A stretch of DNA of 64,000 bases, from contig NGFI01000005.1 in the NCBI GenBank assembly GCA_002215645.1, forward strand, positions 550,678 to 614,677, read 5' to 3'. Of the stretch, positions 1-9,646 are shown piece after piece. The notes under the pieces are model-generated. The model saw only the letters and a list, made by a program, of their open reading frames with translations. It searched no databases and was not told the origin of the DNA. Source of the DNA: Gemmatimonadetes bacterium 2013_60CM_65_52 (lineage in GTDB: Bacteria > Gemmatimonadota > Gemmatimonadetes > Gemmatimonadales > Gemmatimonadaceae). Made by a program: the position numbers and the translations under genes. The first letter of the stretch is position 1, and each line of letters starts with the position of its first letter.

Positions 1-2661
1 CGGGAAGAACAGCGCGCGGCGAACTGCGGGGTACGGTGTCTGCCACCCCTTTGCATTGTGCCACAGCAGGCGATTCAGCTTGTCGCTCGGCGCGGCATCG
101 GGCTGATCGAAGCGCATGCGCGCCGAGGCGAGCGCGGCACGCCGTTCCGCGCCTGCATGCGGGCCGGTGAACGATGTGGCGCGGCGGTTCTTGTCGAGCA
201 GCGACTGGTTCGGCTCGAGCGCCCGATACTGTGTGAGATCCGCGACGTCCGTAAAGCTCGCGCGCATGTCGGTCGCCACGAGATCGAAGATCGACATTGC
301 CGGAAGGCCGAGCATGAGCTCGACGGTCTTCACCATGCTGGGCTGGACGTAGAACGTCGAGTCCACCGACCCGTGTCGCGAGTAGGGTGAGATGGCCAGT
401 GCGACCGTGCGGTGTCCGTCGATGTGATCGACTCCGTTCTGTGCGTCGTCCTCCACCACGAGGATCGCCATGTCCTTCCAGAAGGAGGACTTCGTGAGCC
501 CCTCGACGATCTTTCCAAGCGCGAAATCGTTGTCCGCCACGCACGCTCTCGGCGTGCACCATCCCGGAGTGGTTCCCTCCGTATGATCGTTGGGCAGGAT
601 GATCATCACGAGGTTCGGCATGTCGCTCGCGGATTCCCACTGCGCGAGATGGTAGAGGATGTCTCCCGCCTTGACGACGTCGGGCGCCTCCTGCGTCCAG
701 CCCGGATACTCCGGTACGAGCAGCCGATCGAGCGACGCGATCTGCGAGTGGGTGTTGTAACGCTCTCGGAGTAGCTCACGGTGATATGCGTAATCGCTCG
801 GCCGTGCGAGGTAGTGCCCCATCATCGAGTCGCGCTGCGATGCGAGGCTCGTGCGCGGAGACGGTGCATACTCGCCGAAGATGGTCACGCTCTTGTTGCG
901 GGCGACTGCCGATTCCCAGAGAAATCCACCAGCCGAATACGCGAGTGGATCCTCGCCTTCCGACGGGTAGCTCCGCCCGAAGTACAGCGGCCACATGGGA
1001 TAGTCCGTCTCGTTCGCCTGCGTCAGCCAGTTGTGCCCGTCCGCGGAATTTCCGCCGCTCGCGAAAAAGTGATCGAGTGTGACGAATTGCTCCGAGAGAG
1101 CGTGCGCATTGGGTGTCACGTCGCGGCCATACATCACGAGTGACGTGTCACTCGCACCGCGGCCGAGGTCGCCGAGTATCTGATCGTACGTCCGGTTCTC
1201 GCGGATGATGAAGACGACGTGATTGATCAGCGACGGATCTCCCGGGCGTTCCGGCACGGCCCGAGGCACATTACCGGCGACGATGACGTTCGTTCCGTTC
1301 GATGACGCAGGCGTCAGCCGATTGTTCGCTGCGACTGCCGTGGAGTACGCGGCCAGCTCGGCGGCAGATGGCACCGCGAGCACGTTCACCGATCCGCGCA
1401 CCGCGTGCACGTAACGGCCGACCTTTCCGCCCGATGTGCCCACTCCCGAGCCAGCACCGAGGAGCGCGCCTACCGCGAGAAAGCGTCCGTCGGGACTGAC
1501 GTCGAGACTCGCGGGATACCATGCGGTAGGGATGAGTCCAAGCAGTCGTGCCTTTGTTGGTCCCGCGCTTATGTCATACATCGCAACTGCATTCGCTCCG
1601 CCCAGGGCGACGTATAGCGTATCACCTCGTGGTGACAATGCGAGCGCTGTCGGAGCAAGCCCTGTCTGACGTTCGCGGAATGGTGCAATGGCAATCGTCG
1701 TCTCCACGACATCCCGCTTCGTGTCGATCACTCGCACGGAGTCGCTCACTCCCTCCGCGACGTACAGATGGCCGCCGCGGTCGTTCAGCACCAACCCGGT
1801 GGGATGCCGCCCGACGGGGATGTCCTTCACCACCGTACCTGCGTCGAGATCGACGACGCTGACGGAGCCGCCCATCGCCATGCCACGCTCGTCCACGCGA
1901 ACGGCTTCCGCTCGCGGATCGCAGCATTGGCGCGCCGAGGGTTGCCGCGCGGTCGGCTTTGCGCCACCGAGAATGGATACGTACGCGGTACGGCCGTCGC
2001 CGGCGATGACGGCCGCGATCGGCTCGACGCCAAGGTGCACGGTCCGAACGAGTGCTCCGGTTTCCGCGTCCAGGACGGCAAGGGCGTCGTTGGCCGGAAG
2101 GGGCAGCGCGGCCAGTCGGCGTCCATTGGGACCGGCCTTCGCGGCAATGGCCGGAGCGCCAGCCATGAAGTCGCCGAGTGCTGGAGAGCGCCATGCCGGT
2201 GCGGCGGAGTCACCGCTGACGTCGCCCGAAATGCCGCTCAGGTATGTGACGGCAGGTTCTCGCACCGGCTTCGCGCCAGGTGTGGACGACGTCGCATGAA
2301 GTCGCCCGACAGACGAAACGAAAATGCGTCTGCTCGCTGGATCCAGTGCGATGCCGTGCACGCCCGGCGTACCGTCCAGACGTACGCGAGCCGTGACGCC
2401 GTTGGCGCGCCAGTTCATCCGGTACGTCGATCCCGGCGTGGCCACCCAGACCTCATCCGAGCTCCGGCCGAAGCGCACACCCGCCACTCGGCCCGTGAAG
2501 ACGGACTGCACGCCGGCGGGCGTCACGCGCTGTCCCGTGGCGACCACACCCGGATCGTTCACCTCGCGGCGGGGCGGCTGCTGTTGCGCTTGAATCAGGG
2601 CGGCAAAGGCGAGATGAATCACTGCGAAGGCGGGAAGAGGTGAACGTCTTGTTTCATTCAT
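1..2661 (-). CDS. Secreted beta-propeller plus phosphoesterase fusion protein (3' end cut off)
   Basis: The reading frame stays open from an ATG at 2661 (minus strand) to the window edge, giving 887 residues with no stop. The start carries a signal-like hydrophobic stretch (PAFAVIHLAFAALIQA). Roughly residues 40-470 are beta-propeller-like, with recurring patterns such as GIALDPASRRIFVSS, HLYVAEGVSDSVRVID and ALALSPRGDTLYVAL. From about residue 478 the phosphoesterase (PF04185-type) domain begins with INHVVFIIRENRTYDQILGD and continues with SGGNSADGHNWLTQ, a stretch naming HTEGTTPGW, and VVEDDAQNGVDHIDGHR, which contains likely metal ligands. It is probably periplasmic or extracellular and hydrolyses a phosphoester; the substrate is unknown. 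It is transcribed divergently from the TldD gene 45 bp away. The C-terminus is missing from the window. Confidence 0.9.
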   Translation of the reverse strand, partial: MNETRRSPLPAFAVIHLAFAALIQAQQQPPRREVNDPGVVATGQRVTPAGVQSVFTGRVAGVRFGRSSDEVWVATPGSTYRMNWRANGVTARVRLDGTPGVHGIALDPASRRIFVSSVGRLHATSSTPGAKPVREPAVTYLSGISGDVSGDSAAPAWRSPALGDFMAGAPAIAAKAGPNGRRLAALPLPANDALAVLDAETGALVRTVHLGVEPIAAVIAGDGRTAYVSILGGAKPTARQPSARQCCDPRAEAVRVDERGMAMGGSVSVVDLDAGTVVKDIPVGRHPTGLVLNDRGGHLYVAEGVSDSVRVIDTKRDVVETTIAIAPFRERQTGLAPTALALSPRGDTLYVALGGANAVAMYDISAGPTKARLLGLIPTAWYPASLDVSPDGRFLAVGALLGAGSGVGTSGGKVGRYVHAVRGSVNVLAVPSAAELAAYSTAVAANNRLTPASSNGTNVIVAGNVPRAVPERPGDPSLINHVVFIIRENRTYDQILGDLGRGASDTSLVMYGRDVTPNAHALSEQFVTLDHFFASGGNSADGHNWLTQANETDYPMWPLYFGRSYPSEGEDPLAYSAGGFLWESAVARNKSVTIFGEYAPSPRTSLASQRDSMMGHYLARPSDYAYHRELLRERYNTHSQIASLDRLLVPEYPGWTQEAPDVVKAGDILYHLAQWESASDMPNLVMIILPNDHTEGTTPGWCTPRACVADNDFALGKIVEGLTKSSFWKDMAILVVEDDAQNGVDHIDGHRTVALAISPYSRHGSVDSTFYVQPSMVKTVELMLGLPAMSIFDLVATDMRASFTDVADLTQYRALEPNQSLLDKNRRATSFTGPHAGAERRAALASARMRFDQPDAAPSDKLNRLLWHNAKGWQTPYPAVRRALFFP

Positions 2662-2706
2662 CCGTATATTGATCGCTTTCCATCACTTCCACAAAGGACG
2701 CCGATA

Positions 2707-4326
2707 GTGCCCCAATCACGACGCGCCTTTCTGAAGACGTCCGCCGCCGCGGCCGCCACCGCGGCCATCGGCTCGCATCTGCTCGACGCCGGCGAAGCGC
2801 TCGCGGCGCGCGCGCCCTCTCCGGGCGATCCCGCCATCCGCGCGCTGATGGAGGTCGCCCTGGACGTTGCCAAGGCAGGTAAGGCCTCATACGCGGATGT
2901 GCGCGTCTCGGCGCGGCGGCAGCAGAACGTCAGCACTCGCGACAAGATCGTTACCGGAGTGGGCGATACCGATACCTACGGATTGGGCGTGCGCACGCTC
3001 GTGGATGGCGCGTGGGGCTTCGCCGCGACGAGCACGATGACGAAGGACGCCGTCGCCAACGTCACCCGGCTCGCCCTCGAGCAGTCGCGAGCGAATCGCG
3101 CCAGCCAGCTTCGTCCCGTGATTCTCGCGCCGACGCCCGGCAATCAGGTCGGCGAGTGGAAGAGTCCCATTCGCATCGACCCGTTCTCGGTGCCGATCCC
3201 GGAAAAGGTCACGCTGCTCCTCGCTGCGAACGAGGCCGCGTCCAAGGTGAAGGGCGTGCGCCAGGTCCAGTCGCAGATGTTCTTCCTGCGCGAGGAGAAG
3301 AGCCTCATGACGAGCGACAACTCGTTCGTCGTGCAGACCATTTACAGGACGCAGCCGTCGATCTCCATTACCGCGGTGGCGCCGGACTTCTCTGACTTCC
3401 AGACTCGCCAGAGTAACGACGTCGCTCCCATGGGCATCGGCTACGAGCACGTGCTCGACGCGAAGCTCGGTGAGAACGCGACCCGATGGGCCGAGGAGGC
3501 GGTGCAGAAGCTGTCGGCCAAGCCGGTGGAGCCCGGCCGCTACGACCTGTTGCTGCATCCGTCCAACCTGTGGCTCACCGTGCACGAGACCATCGCGCAC
3601 CCCACGGAGTTGGACCGCGCGCTCGGCTACGAGGCCAACTATGCGGGCACGAGCTTCGTCGCGCCGCCGGACAAGGTGCTCGGCAAGCTGAAGTTCGGCA
3701 GCGACATCCTGAACGTCGTCGGCGACCGTGATCAGCACGGCTCACTCGGCGCAATCGGTTGGGACGACGAGGCCGTGAAGCCCGTCAAGTTCGACATCAT
3801 CAAGAAGGGCGTGTTCGTGGATTACCAGACCACGCGCGAGCAGGCCACCATGCTCGCCGACTACTACCGGAAGATCGGCAAGCCCGTGCGCAGCTATGGA
3901 TGTTCGTATGCGCAGAGCTGGTCCGACGTGCAGTTCCAGCGCATGCCCAACGTCTCCATTCAGCCCGGCACCAGGGATTATGTCTGGGAGGACATGATCG
4001 CCCAGGTGGACAAGGGCATTGCCATCATCGGTGACGGTTCGTTCTCAATCGACCAGCAGCGCTACAACGGGCAGTTCGCGGGGCAGGTCTTCTACGAGAT
4101 CAAGGGAGGAAAGATCGTCGGCATGCTGAAGGACCTCGCCTATCAGTTCAAGACGCCGCAGTTCTGGGGCTCCATGAAGGTCATCGGCGGCCCCCGCAGC
4201 TACCACCTCGGCGGCGCATTCGGCGATGCCAAGGGACAGCCGGGTCAAAGCAATTCTGTAAGCCACGGATGTCCGCCCGCGCTGTTCTCGCAGGTCAACA
4301 TCATCAATACGGGACGCAGGTCATGA
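2707..4326 (+). CDS. TldD-family metallopeptidase with Tat signal
   Basis: This is a 539-residue TldD/PmbA-family protein. The N-terminus reads SRRAFLKTSAAAAATAA, a twin-arginine signal, so the product should be exported folded. The zinc motif HETIAH (H293, E294, H298) matches the HExxxH of TldD proteases. A cysteine near the end (SHGCPPA) sits where TldD has its third zinc ligand; that assignment is an inference. The GTG start follows AAGGA at 2694-2698. Its stop overlaps the start of the PmbA-like gene (ATGA), so the two are almost certainly co-translated and form a heteromeric protease. E. coli TldD/TldE is cytoplasmic and processes microcins and CcdA; an exported version must have another role. 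Confidence 0.9.
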   Translation: MPQSRRAFLKTSAAAAATAAIGSHLLDAGEALAARAPSPGDPAIRALMEVALDVAKAGKASYADVRVSARRQQNVSTRDKIVTGVGDTDTYGLGVRTLVDGAWGFAATSTMTKDAVANVTRLALEQSRANRASQLRPVILAPTPGNQVGEWKSPIRIDPFSVPIPEKVTLLLAANEAASKVKGVRQVQSQMFFLREEKSLMTSDNSFVVQTIYRTQPSISITAVAPDFSDFQTRQSNDVAPMGIGYEHVLDAKLGENATRWAEEAVQKLSAKPVEPGRYDLLLHPSNLWLTVHETIAHPTELDRALGYEANYAGTSFVAPPDKVLGKLKFGSDILNVVGDRDQHGSLGAIGWDDEAVKPVKFDIIKKGVFVDYQTTREQATMLADYYRKIGKPVRSYGCSYAQSWSDVQFQRMPNVSIQPGTRDYVWEDMIAQVDKGIAIIGDGSFSIDQQRYNGQFAGQVFYEIKGGKIVGMLKDLAYQFKTPQFWGSMKVIGGPRSYHLGGAFGDAKGQPGQSNSVSHGCPPALFSQVNIINTGRRS

Positions 4327-5732
4327 GCATGACTCCCCGGTCACTGTATTCGCCCGTCGAGATTCTTTCTCGCGCCGACGCCGAGGACATCGCGAAGCGT
4401 GCCCTCAAGGCATCGCCCGCCGAGGAGACGCGCGTCAGCATCAACAGCGCCGCGCGGGCGGACACCAGGTTCGCGCTCAATCAGGTGACCACGAGCGGCG
4501 AGAACCGCGACGTCACTGTCACCATCACCGCGCGCGTCGGCGAGCGTTCGGCCAGCGTGACGACCAATCGTCTCGACGATGCATCGCTCGCCGAGGCTGC
4601 GCGGCAGGCGACAGACATCGCGAAGCTGGTGCCGCCGAATCCCGAGAGGATGCCCGAGCTCGGGCCGCAGGAGTATCCGTCGCCCAGGTCGCGCGTGATC
4701 TCGCTGCCGACTCCCGCCGAGCGTGCGCAGGCTGCCAAGAAGGTCACCGACCAGGCGAGGGCGAAGGGGTTGGTGGCCACTGGATTCATCGAGTGCCGCG
4801 CGGGCGCCACGGCGTTCGCCAATACGAAGGGGTTGTTCGCGTATGATTCGACGGCTGTCGTCACCATGACCGCCACCGTTCGTACCGCCGACGGAACTGG
4901 AAGCGGTTGGGCGTGCAGTGACGGCGACACCTTTGCGGACATCGACGCGCAGCGTGTTGGTGCGGTGGCGTCCGACAAGGCGCTGAATTCAAGGAGCCCG
5001 GTGGCCATCGAGCCTGGGCGGTATGTCACGATTCTCGAGCCGACGGCTGCGGGAAATCTCGTGCAGCTCATCCTCGGCTCCATGCAGGCGCGTGGTGCAG
5101 ACGAGGGGCGTTCCTTCTTCTCGAAGCCGGGCGGCGGCAACAAGATCGGGATGAAGGTCGTGGACGAGCGCGTCACGCTGCTCACCGATCCGGAGGACAG
5201 CCCCAGCACCAATGGCGGCTTCGACGCCGACGGCTTTCCGCTCGAGAAGGTGGTGTGGATCGAGAACGGCGTCGTGAAGAATCTGAACTACGATCGATTC
5301 TGGGCGCAGAAGCAGGGCAAGGCCCCGACGCGGGCGGGCATTGGTGGTGGCTTCGGCGGCGGGTTTGGCGGAGGCGGGCGCGCGCTTCGTATGATCGGCG
5401 GCACCGCGACGACGGCGGAGATGATCAGGAGTACGGAGCGCGGAATTCTGGTGACGCGCTTCTGGTATATCCGGCCTGTCGATCCTCGTACGTTACTGTA
5501 CACGGCGCTCACGCGGGACGGGACGTTTCTCATCGAGAACGGCGCGGTGTCGCACCCGATCAAGAATTTCCGCATCAACGAATCGCCGATCTTCTTCCTG
5601 AACAACCTGGAGTCGCTCGGCCCGACGATTCGGGTGAACGCATCGGAGGCGCTCGGGGCAGGTGGGGCGACCTACATGCCGACGATCAAGGTGAAGGAGT
5701 TCACGTTCAGCTCGTTGTCAGACGCCGTCTAA
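4323..5732 (+). CDS. PmbA/TldE-like partner of TldD
   Basis: This 469-residue protein of the TldD/PmbA superfamily lacks the HExxxH motif, as expected for the non-catalytic TldE/PmbA subunit. The start at 4323 overlaps the upstream stop (ATGA); a GTG at 4269 in the same frame would extend it into the TldD coding region and is less likely. It has no recognisable signal peptide, although its partner has a Tat signal. A glycine-rich insert (GGGFGGGFGGGG, about residues 340-355) interrupts the C-terminal half. Late motifs such as TRFWYIRPVDPRTLLYTALT and GTFLIENGAV are typical of the family. It probably completes the TldD protease and may be carried out with it. Confidence 0.88.
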   Translation: MSMTPRSLYSPVEILSRADAEDIAKRALKASPAEETRVSINSAARADTRFALNQVTTSGENRDVTVTITARVGERSASVTTNRLDDASLAEAARQATDIAKLVPPNPERMPELGPQEYPSPRSRVISLPTPAERAQAAKKVTDQARAKGLVATGFIECRAGATAFANTKGLFAYDSTAVVTMTATVRTADGTGSGWACSDGDTFADIDAQRVGAVASDKALNSRSPVAIEPGRYVTILEPTAAGNLVQLILGSMQARGADEGRSFFSKPGGGNKIGMKVVDERVTLLTDPEDSPSTNGGFDADGFPLEKVVWIENGVVKNLNYDRFWAQKQGKAPTRAGIGGGFGGGFGGGGRALRMIGGTATTAEMIRSTERGILVTRFWYIRPVDPRTLLYTALTRDGTFLIENGAVSHPIKNFRINESPIFFLNNLESLGPTIRVNASEALGAGGATYMPTIKVKEFTFSSLSDAV

Positions 5733-5771
5733 CGTCGTTGTTTTTGCCGTATTCGTACCGGATGCGGCGTT

Positions 5772-5867
5772 TTACCGAGTGCCGGATACCGGGTACTGGT
5801 CTTCACTACTGTTGTTGAAAGTCTGGTGCCGGATACCGGGTACTGTTCTTCACTACTGCTGTTGAAG
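5772..5867 (+). repeat. Tandem pair of a ~40-bp interspersed repeat
   Basis: Two copies lie 47 bp apart. The first (5772-5819) and second (5826-5867) share GCCGGATACCGGGTACT followed by TTCACTACTG and TTGAA. Related copies occur at 56450-56490 (inverted) and 56600-56646, about 50 kb away. The second copy here ends 63 bp before the TonB-receptor start. A shorter partial unit (GTACCGGATGC) precedes the first copy at about 5756. This pair fills most of the gap between the PmbA and TonB-receptor genes; no other feature was seen in it. Confidence 0.8.
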
Positions 5868-5929
5868 CGGTTGAAACTCTGGTATTGGTTGCCCGTAGTT
5901 AGGCGTGCATCCTCCCCGGAGCTCGTTCG

Positions 5930-8392
5930 ATGATACGCCACTCGTGTCGGACACTCGGTTTCCTCTTTGTGCTCGGGAATACCGCGTACGCGCAGGCCGG
6001 ACGCCCGGCCGCTCCTCCTGCCGGCAATGGTGAAGCGCGCGGCACTGTAATCGACGGAAAGGACACCGTTCCGTTGAACCGCGCGTCCATCGCCGTTCGG
6101 CGGAAGCGTGACTCGTCTCTCGTGGCCGGTGCGATCACCGGCGTCAACGGTGCCTTCCGGATCCAGGGGCTGCGGTCCGGCGCGTACACCCTGCGCGCGA
6201 CGGCCATCGGCTACACGCCGAAGACTCTCGACATCGCTGTCACCGACTCTGCGCCCGTCGTGAGCGTGGGCGCCGTTCGTCTCCTGCGCTTCGCGGTTGC
6301 GCTCAAGGGCGTCGAAGTCACCGAAGATCGCGCGGTGGTGGCCATCGAGCCCGATCGCAACTCCTACCAGGCCAAGGACGTAGCGCCTGCCGCGGGCAAC
6401 GCGAGCGACGTTCTGGAGCACGTGCCTTCGGTCGCCATCGATGCCGATGGGAAGGTGAGTCTCCGCGGCAACGAGAACGTCGTCGTCCAGATCAACGGAC
6501 GTCCCACGCCCATCACCGGCACCCAGCTCGGTGCGTATCTCAAGAGTCTGCCGGCCAGCGTGCTCGATCGTGTCGAGGTCGTGCCGAATCCTTCGGCCAA
6601 GTACGATCCCGAGGGTATGGCCGGCATCATCAACATCGTCCTGAAGCAGAACACCGACCTCGGCTTCAGCGGCGGGTTGAATGCCAACGTCGCCAACCGG
6701 CAGCGCTTCGGTGGTTCCGGCAATCTCGGATATCAGGCTGGGAATCTCACTACGTTCACCAACTACGGGTACAACTCCGATGACCGCTCCGTCATCGGGC
6801 TCAACGATCGCGAGCGGATCGACGCGCTGCGCGCCCCGCTCTCGTACACCGAGCAGGATATCGCGACGGCCAACGGCTTTGGGGGACACAATCTCAACGT
6901 GAACGTCGACTACAAGCTCACGCCGCGCGACGTGCTGTCCAATGCGCTGTCGGTCAACCGTCGCGTGAATTCCGATGCGACCTTGAGCGCATACTCCGAG
7001 CTCACCGGCGGACGGACGCTGCTGGACAGCTATGACCGCCTGCGCCGCTCCGATGGCAGCGGGACGATGTTCGACTACAATCTCGCGCTCAAGCGCACGT
7101 TGGAGCCGCGCAAGCACGAGCTGTCCGGTGAGGTGCGCTTCAATCATCTCGACGAATCCGACAGGACCAATCTGGGGCGACAGGCGCTTGGGTCGCCCAC
7201 CGTGTCACAGGTCGAGCGGGAGATCGATAACACCAGCGCGCTCACGAAGCAGCTCGTCGCGCAGACCGACTACGTGCGTACGCTTGCCGAGCGAACCAAG
7301 CTCGAGACCGGCGCCAAGAGCACCACGCGCTGGCTCGATCGCGACTACGCCGTGAGCAAGGACTCACTCGGCACCGGCGCGTGGGTGCCGAGCAATCTCA
7401 GTAACGCGTTGTCGTTCAGGGAAACCGTCAACGCCGCGTATGCCGTGCTGAGTCAGGGAGCGGGGCCGCTCGACCTTCAGGCTGGTCTGCGGGCGGAGCA
7501 GGCCGATCGCGACTTCCGTCTCGCCGGTTCGGCGACCACGTATCCGTATCGGTATGCCAGCATCTTCCCGAGCGGTGTGGTGCTCTGGAACGCGTCGGAG
7601 GCGTACCAGGCGAAGGTCAGTTATTCGCGCCGCATCCGCCGTCCGGGGACGCAGGAGCTCAACCCGTTCCCCTCGTTCTTCGACATCCAGAACGTTTTCA
7701 TCGGCAATCCGAATCTCAGCCCCGAGTATACCGACGCTTTCGAGCTCGGGCTCACGCGGACCGGACAGCGTGGCAGCTTACAGTTGTCGCCCTTCTATCG
7801 CCACACGTCGAACATCATTCGTGTGAAGATCAACACCGCCGATCACATCGACGGTCGGGAGGTTACGACGATCACGTTCAACAATCTGGCGACGAGCAAC
7901 TCGTGGGGGACGGACCTGAACGGTTCGTTGCGCCTCGGTCCGAAGCTGAGCGGCTTCGCGGGCTTCAATCTGTTCAAGATGGTGACGGACGGCGGCTCGC
8001 AGAGCGTCGTTGGATCGGACGCGGTCACTTGGTCAGCACGGTTCAACGCCACGACGCAGATCACGCCGACGTTCCTGCTTCAGGCGAACTACTTCTATCG
8101 CGCGCCGATGAAGATCGAGGGTGGCGAGTTCTACGCGATGCAGAACGTGAACTTCACGGTGCGCAAGAAGCTGGATGGCGACAACGCGTCGATCGCACTG
8201 CGCTTCGTGGATCCGTTCAATACGTCGCGGTTCCGGGTGAAGGTTGGCGACGACAACGTCATCCAGCGCACGGAGCGGACGCAGGGCGTTCGCGGGGTGT
8301 TCGTGGTCTATCAGTACACGTTCGGGCAGGTGCCGCGTGTGCGGCAGGCGCGGCCGGATGAGAATCAGGGAGGCTCGGCACCGTTTCCCTGA
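5930..8392 (+). CDS. TonB-dependent outer-membrane receptor with carboxypeptidase-like regulatory domain
   Basis: An 820-residue outer-membrane protein. A signal peptide (LGFLFVLGNTAYAQA) is followed by a carboxypeptidase-regulatory-like domain at about residues 35-120 (GTVIDGKDTVPLNRASIAV, YTLRATAIGYTPKTLDI). The plug domain follows, with DVLEHVPSVAIDADGKVSLRG and VVPNPSAKYDPEGMAGIINI. The rest is an outer-membrane beta-barrel of the OMP_b-brl_3 type, ending in a Tyr/Phe-rich strand (VYQYTFG) and a short Pro-rich tail. It probably imports a siderophore, glycan or peptide using TonB energy; the ligand cannot be read from sequence. It stands alone, preceded by the repeat pair and followed by a hairpin. 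Confidence 0.9.
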   Translation: MIRHSCRTLGFLFVLGNTAYAQAGRPAAPPAGNGEARGTVIDGKDTVPLNRASIAVRRKRDSSLVAGAITGVNGAFRIQGLRSGAYTLRATAIGYTPKTLDIAVTDSAPVVSVGAVRLLRFAVALKGVEVTEDRAVVAIEPDRNSYQAKDVAPAAGNASDVLEHVPSVAIDADGKVSLRGNENVVVQINGRPTPITGTQLGAYLKSLPASVLDRVEVVPNPSAKYDPEGMAGIINIVLKQNTDLGFSGGLNANVANRQRFGGSGNLGYQAGNLTTFTNYGYNSDDRSVIGLNDRERIDALRAPLSYTEQDIATANGFGGHNLNVNVDYKLTPRDVLSNALSVNRRVNSDATLSAYSELTGGRTLLDSYDRLRRSDGSGTMFDYNLALKRTLEPRKHELSGEVRFNHLDESDRTNLGRQALGSPTVSQVEREIDNTSALTKQLVAQTDYVRTLAERTKLETGAKSTTRWLDRDYAVSKDSLGTGAWVPSNLSNALSFRETVNAAYAVLSQGAGPLDLQAGLRAEQADRDFRLAGSATTYPYRYASIFPSGVVLWNASEAYQAKVSYSRRIRRPGTQELNPFPSFFDIQNVFIGNPNLSPEYTDAFELGLTRTGQRGSLQLSPFYRHTSNIIRVKINTADHIDGREVTTITFNNLATSNSWGTDLNGSLRLGPKLSGFAGFNLFKMVTDGGSQSVVGSDAVTWSARFNATTQITPTFLLQANYFYRAPMKIEGGEFYAMQNVNFTVRKKLDGDNASIALRFVDPFNTSRFRVKVGDDNVIQRTERTQGVRGVFVVYQYTFGQVPRVRQARPDENQGGSAPFP

Positions 8393-8470
8393 GCGATTAG
8401 CTGCGAAGCCGCGAGGTTGATGGTCTTCGAGCAACTGGGTCGGCCAAATGGCAGCATCGGCGGTTTTACA

Positions 8471-8500
8471 AGCGCCTCGCAGCTTATGCAGCGGGGCGCT
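8471..8500. terminator. Hairpin downstream of TonB receptor
   Basis: AGCGCCTCGC (8471-8480) pairs with GCGGGGCGCT (8491-8500) over ten positions including one G-T pair, around a ten-base loop. It lies 79 bp after the receptor stop. There is no T-run, so it is a possible transcription end or RNA stabiliser and not a textbook intrinsic terminator. The surrounding gap (8393-8686) also has a short palindrome GCTACGCCGCGTAGC near 8621; no gene was seen there. Confidence 0.45.
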
Positions 8501-8686
8501 GTTGCGTCGCATTCCTGACATGGCAAGCGCGGTGCGCAGACGCGCGCGCGACAAACAGATACTGGACGGGACTCGCGAGTAGCGCAGATTACGCAGCGTA
8601 CGGACGCCAGAAATGACGGGCTACGCCGCGTAGCGTGGCGGTACAATCAGCGTTAGATCACTTACAACCAATGCGATGGCAATAGC

Positions 8687-9499
8687 ATGACGATGGCCAG
8701 CATCACCCTGGGAGACTGGAAGGAGCTACACGATCTCGCGAGGCATGGTTGGCTATATCGCGGTCAGCGCTCCGCCGGATCGCCACTTCAGACGTCGCTA
8801 GAGAGGTGCTGCGATCGAGGGCGAATCGACCTGGCGCGCCGCTCCCATATCGAGAGTGAGTTCATTCGGGAGTTTCGCAGATCATATCACCAATATGAAC
8901 CTCAACAGCCTCTTCCCGGCTCGCCTCTCGAGTGGCTTTCGATCATGCAGCACCATGGCGCGCCAACGCGGCTGCTTGACTTTACATATTCCATCTATAT
9001 AGCTGCATACTTTGCCATCGAGAACGCCGACGATGACTGTGCTATTTGGGCAGTTAACGGTCCGTGGGCTCTACGACAGAGCCATGAGTTGCTTTTGGCG
9101 ACCGAGAAGGACCAGAGCGATATCGACCGCATACTGGAATTGTTCACCGAGGAAGATGAAGCGGTAATTCGGCGCCTTTTCTTCGAGCCTCCCTTTGCCA
9201 CACTAGCCTGTCCCATCAATCCTTTTCGGCTCAATGAGCGTCTCCGAGTACAGAAGGGGGTGTTCCTCGCCCCTGGAACCGTGCAAGCAACATTCATGGA
9301 GAATCTTCAGACGCTCGCGGGGTGCGATGACTCGGATAATCTCATAAAAATCATTGTCCCTGTCACGATGCGCCATGAAGGTATCCGCCTTCTGAACGCC
9401 ATGAACGTGAATAGCACGAGTCTTTTCCCTGGCTTAGATGGCTTTGCGAGGTCACTGGCGATATATCACACATCGTTTAACCCCGTAAAGTGGCAGTAG
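8687..9499 (+). CDS. FRG-domain protein
   Basis: A 270-residue protein with a full FRG domain. WLYRGQRSAGSPLQTSLERC carries the name-giving aromatic-Arg-Gly motif near residue 22, and QHHGAPTRLLDFTYSIYIAAYFAIEN follows around residues 85-110. FRG domains are found alone or in phage-defence and toxin-like proteins; their activity is unsettled, and no enzyme is assigned here. The gene is visibly richer in A+T (stretches such as tttacatattccatctatat) than its neighbours, which suggests transfer from elsewhere. ATG codons at 8687 and 8693 are both possible starts and neither has a clear ribosome-binding site. Two unknown genes follow on the same strand. Confidence 0.85.
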   Translation: MTMASITLGDWKELHDLARHGWLYRGQRSAGSPLQTSLERCCDRGRIDLARRSHIESEFIREFRRSYHQYEPQQPLPGSPLEWLSIMQHHGAPTRLLDFTYSIYIAAYFAIENADDDCAIWAVNGPWALRQSHELLLATEKDQSDIDRILELFTEEDEAVIRRLFFEPPFATLACPINPFRLNERLRVQKGVFLAPGTVQATFMENLQTLAGCDDSDNLIKIIVPVTMRHEGIRLLNAMNVNSTSLFPGLDGFARSLAIYHTSFNPVKWQ

Positions 9500-9646
9500 A
9501 GGGATAGGTACCTTGGGAGTCATCGCGCTAATGATGTAAGGTGCGCGGCACCATACTGGGCGTTGAGGTGGCAGCGGCTCCCGGCTGCGTCTTAGTGATG
9601 CCGTGCAGGTGAGCTTGGGCGTTGGGCCGTCAACCGATAGCCACTC

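Noticed and set aside
5729-7147. A 472-codon minus-strand frame opposite the TonB receptor
   Set aside because: It is antisense to a receptor with clear domains and shows no protein-like motifs; long antisense frames are common in GC-rich DNA.
8630-8650. GCGTTAGAT core similar to an integron attC end
   Set aside because: No matching left half or palindromic arm of the right type was found upstream.
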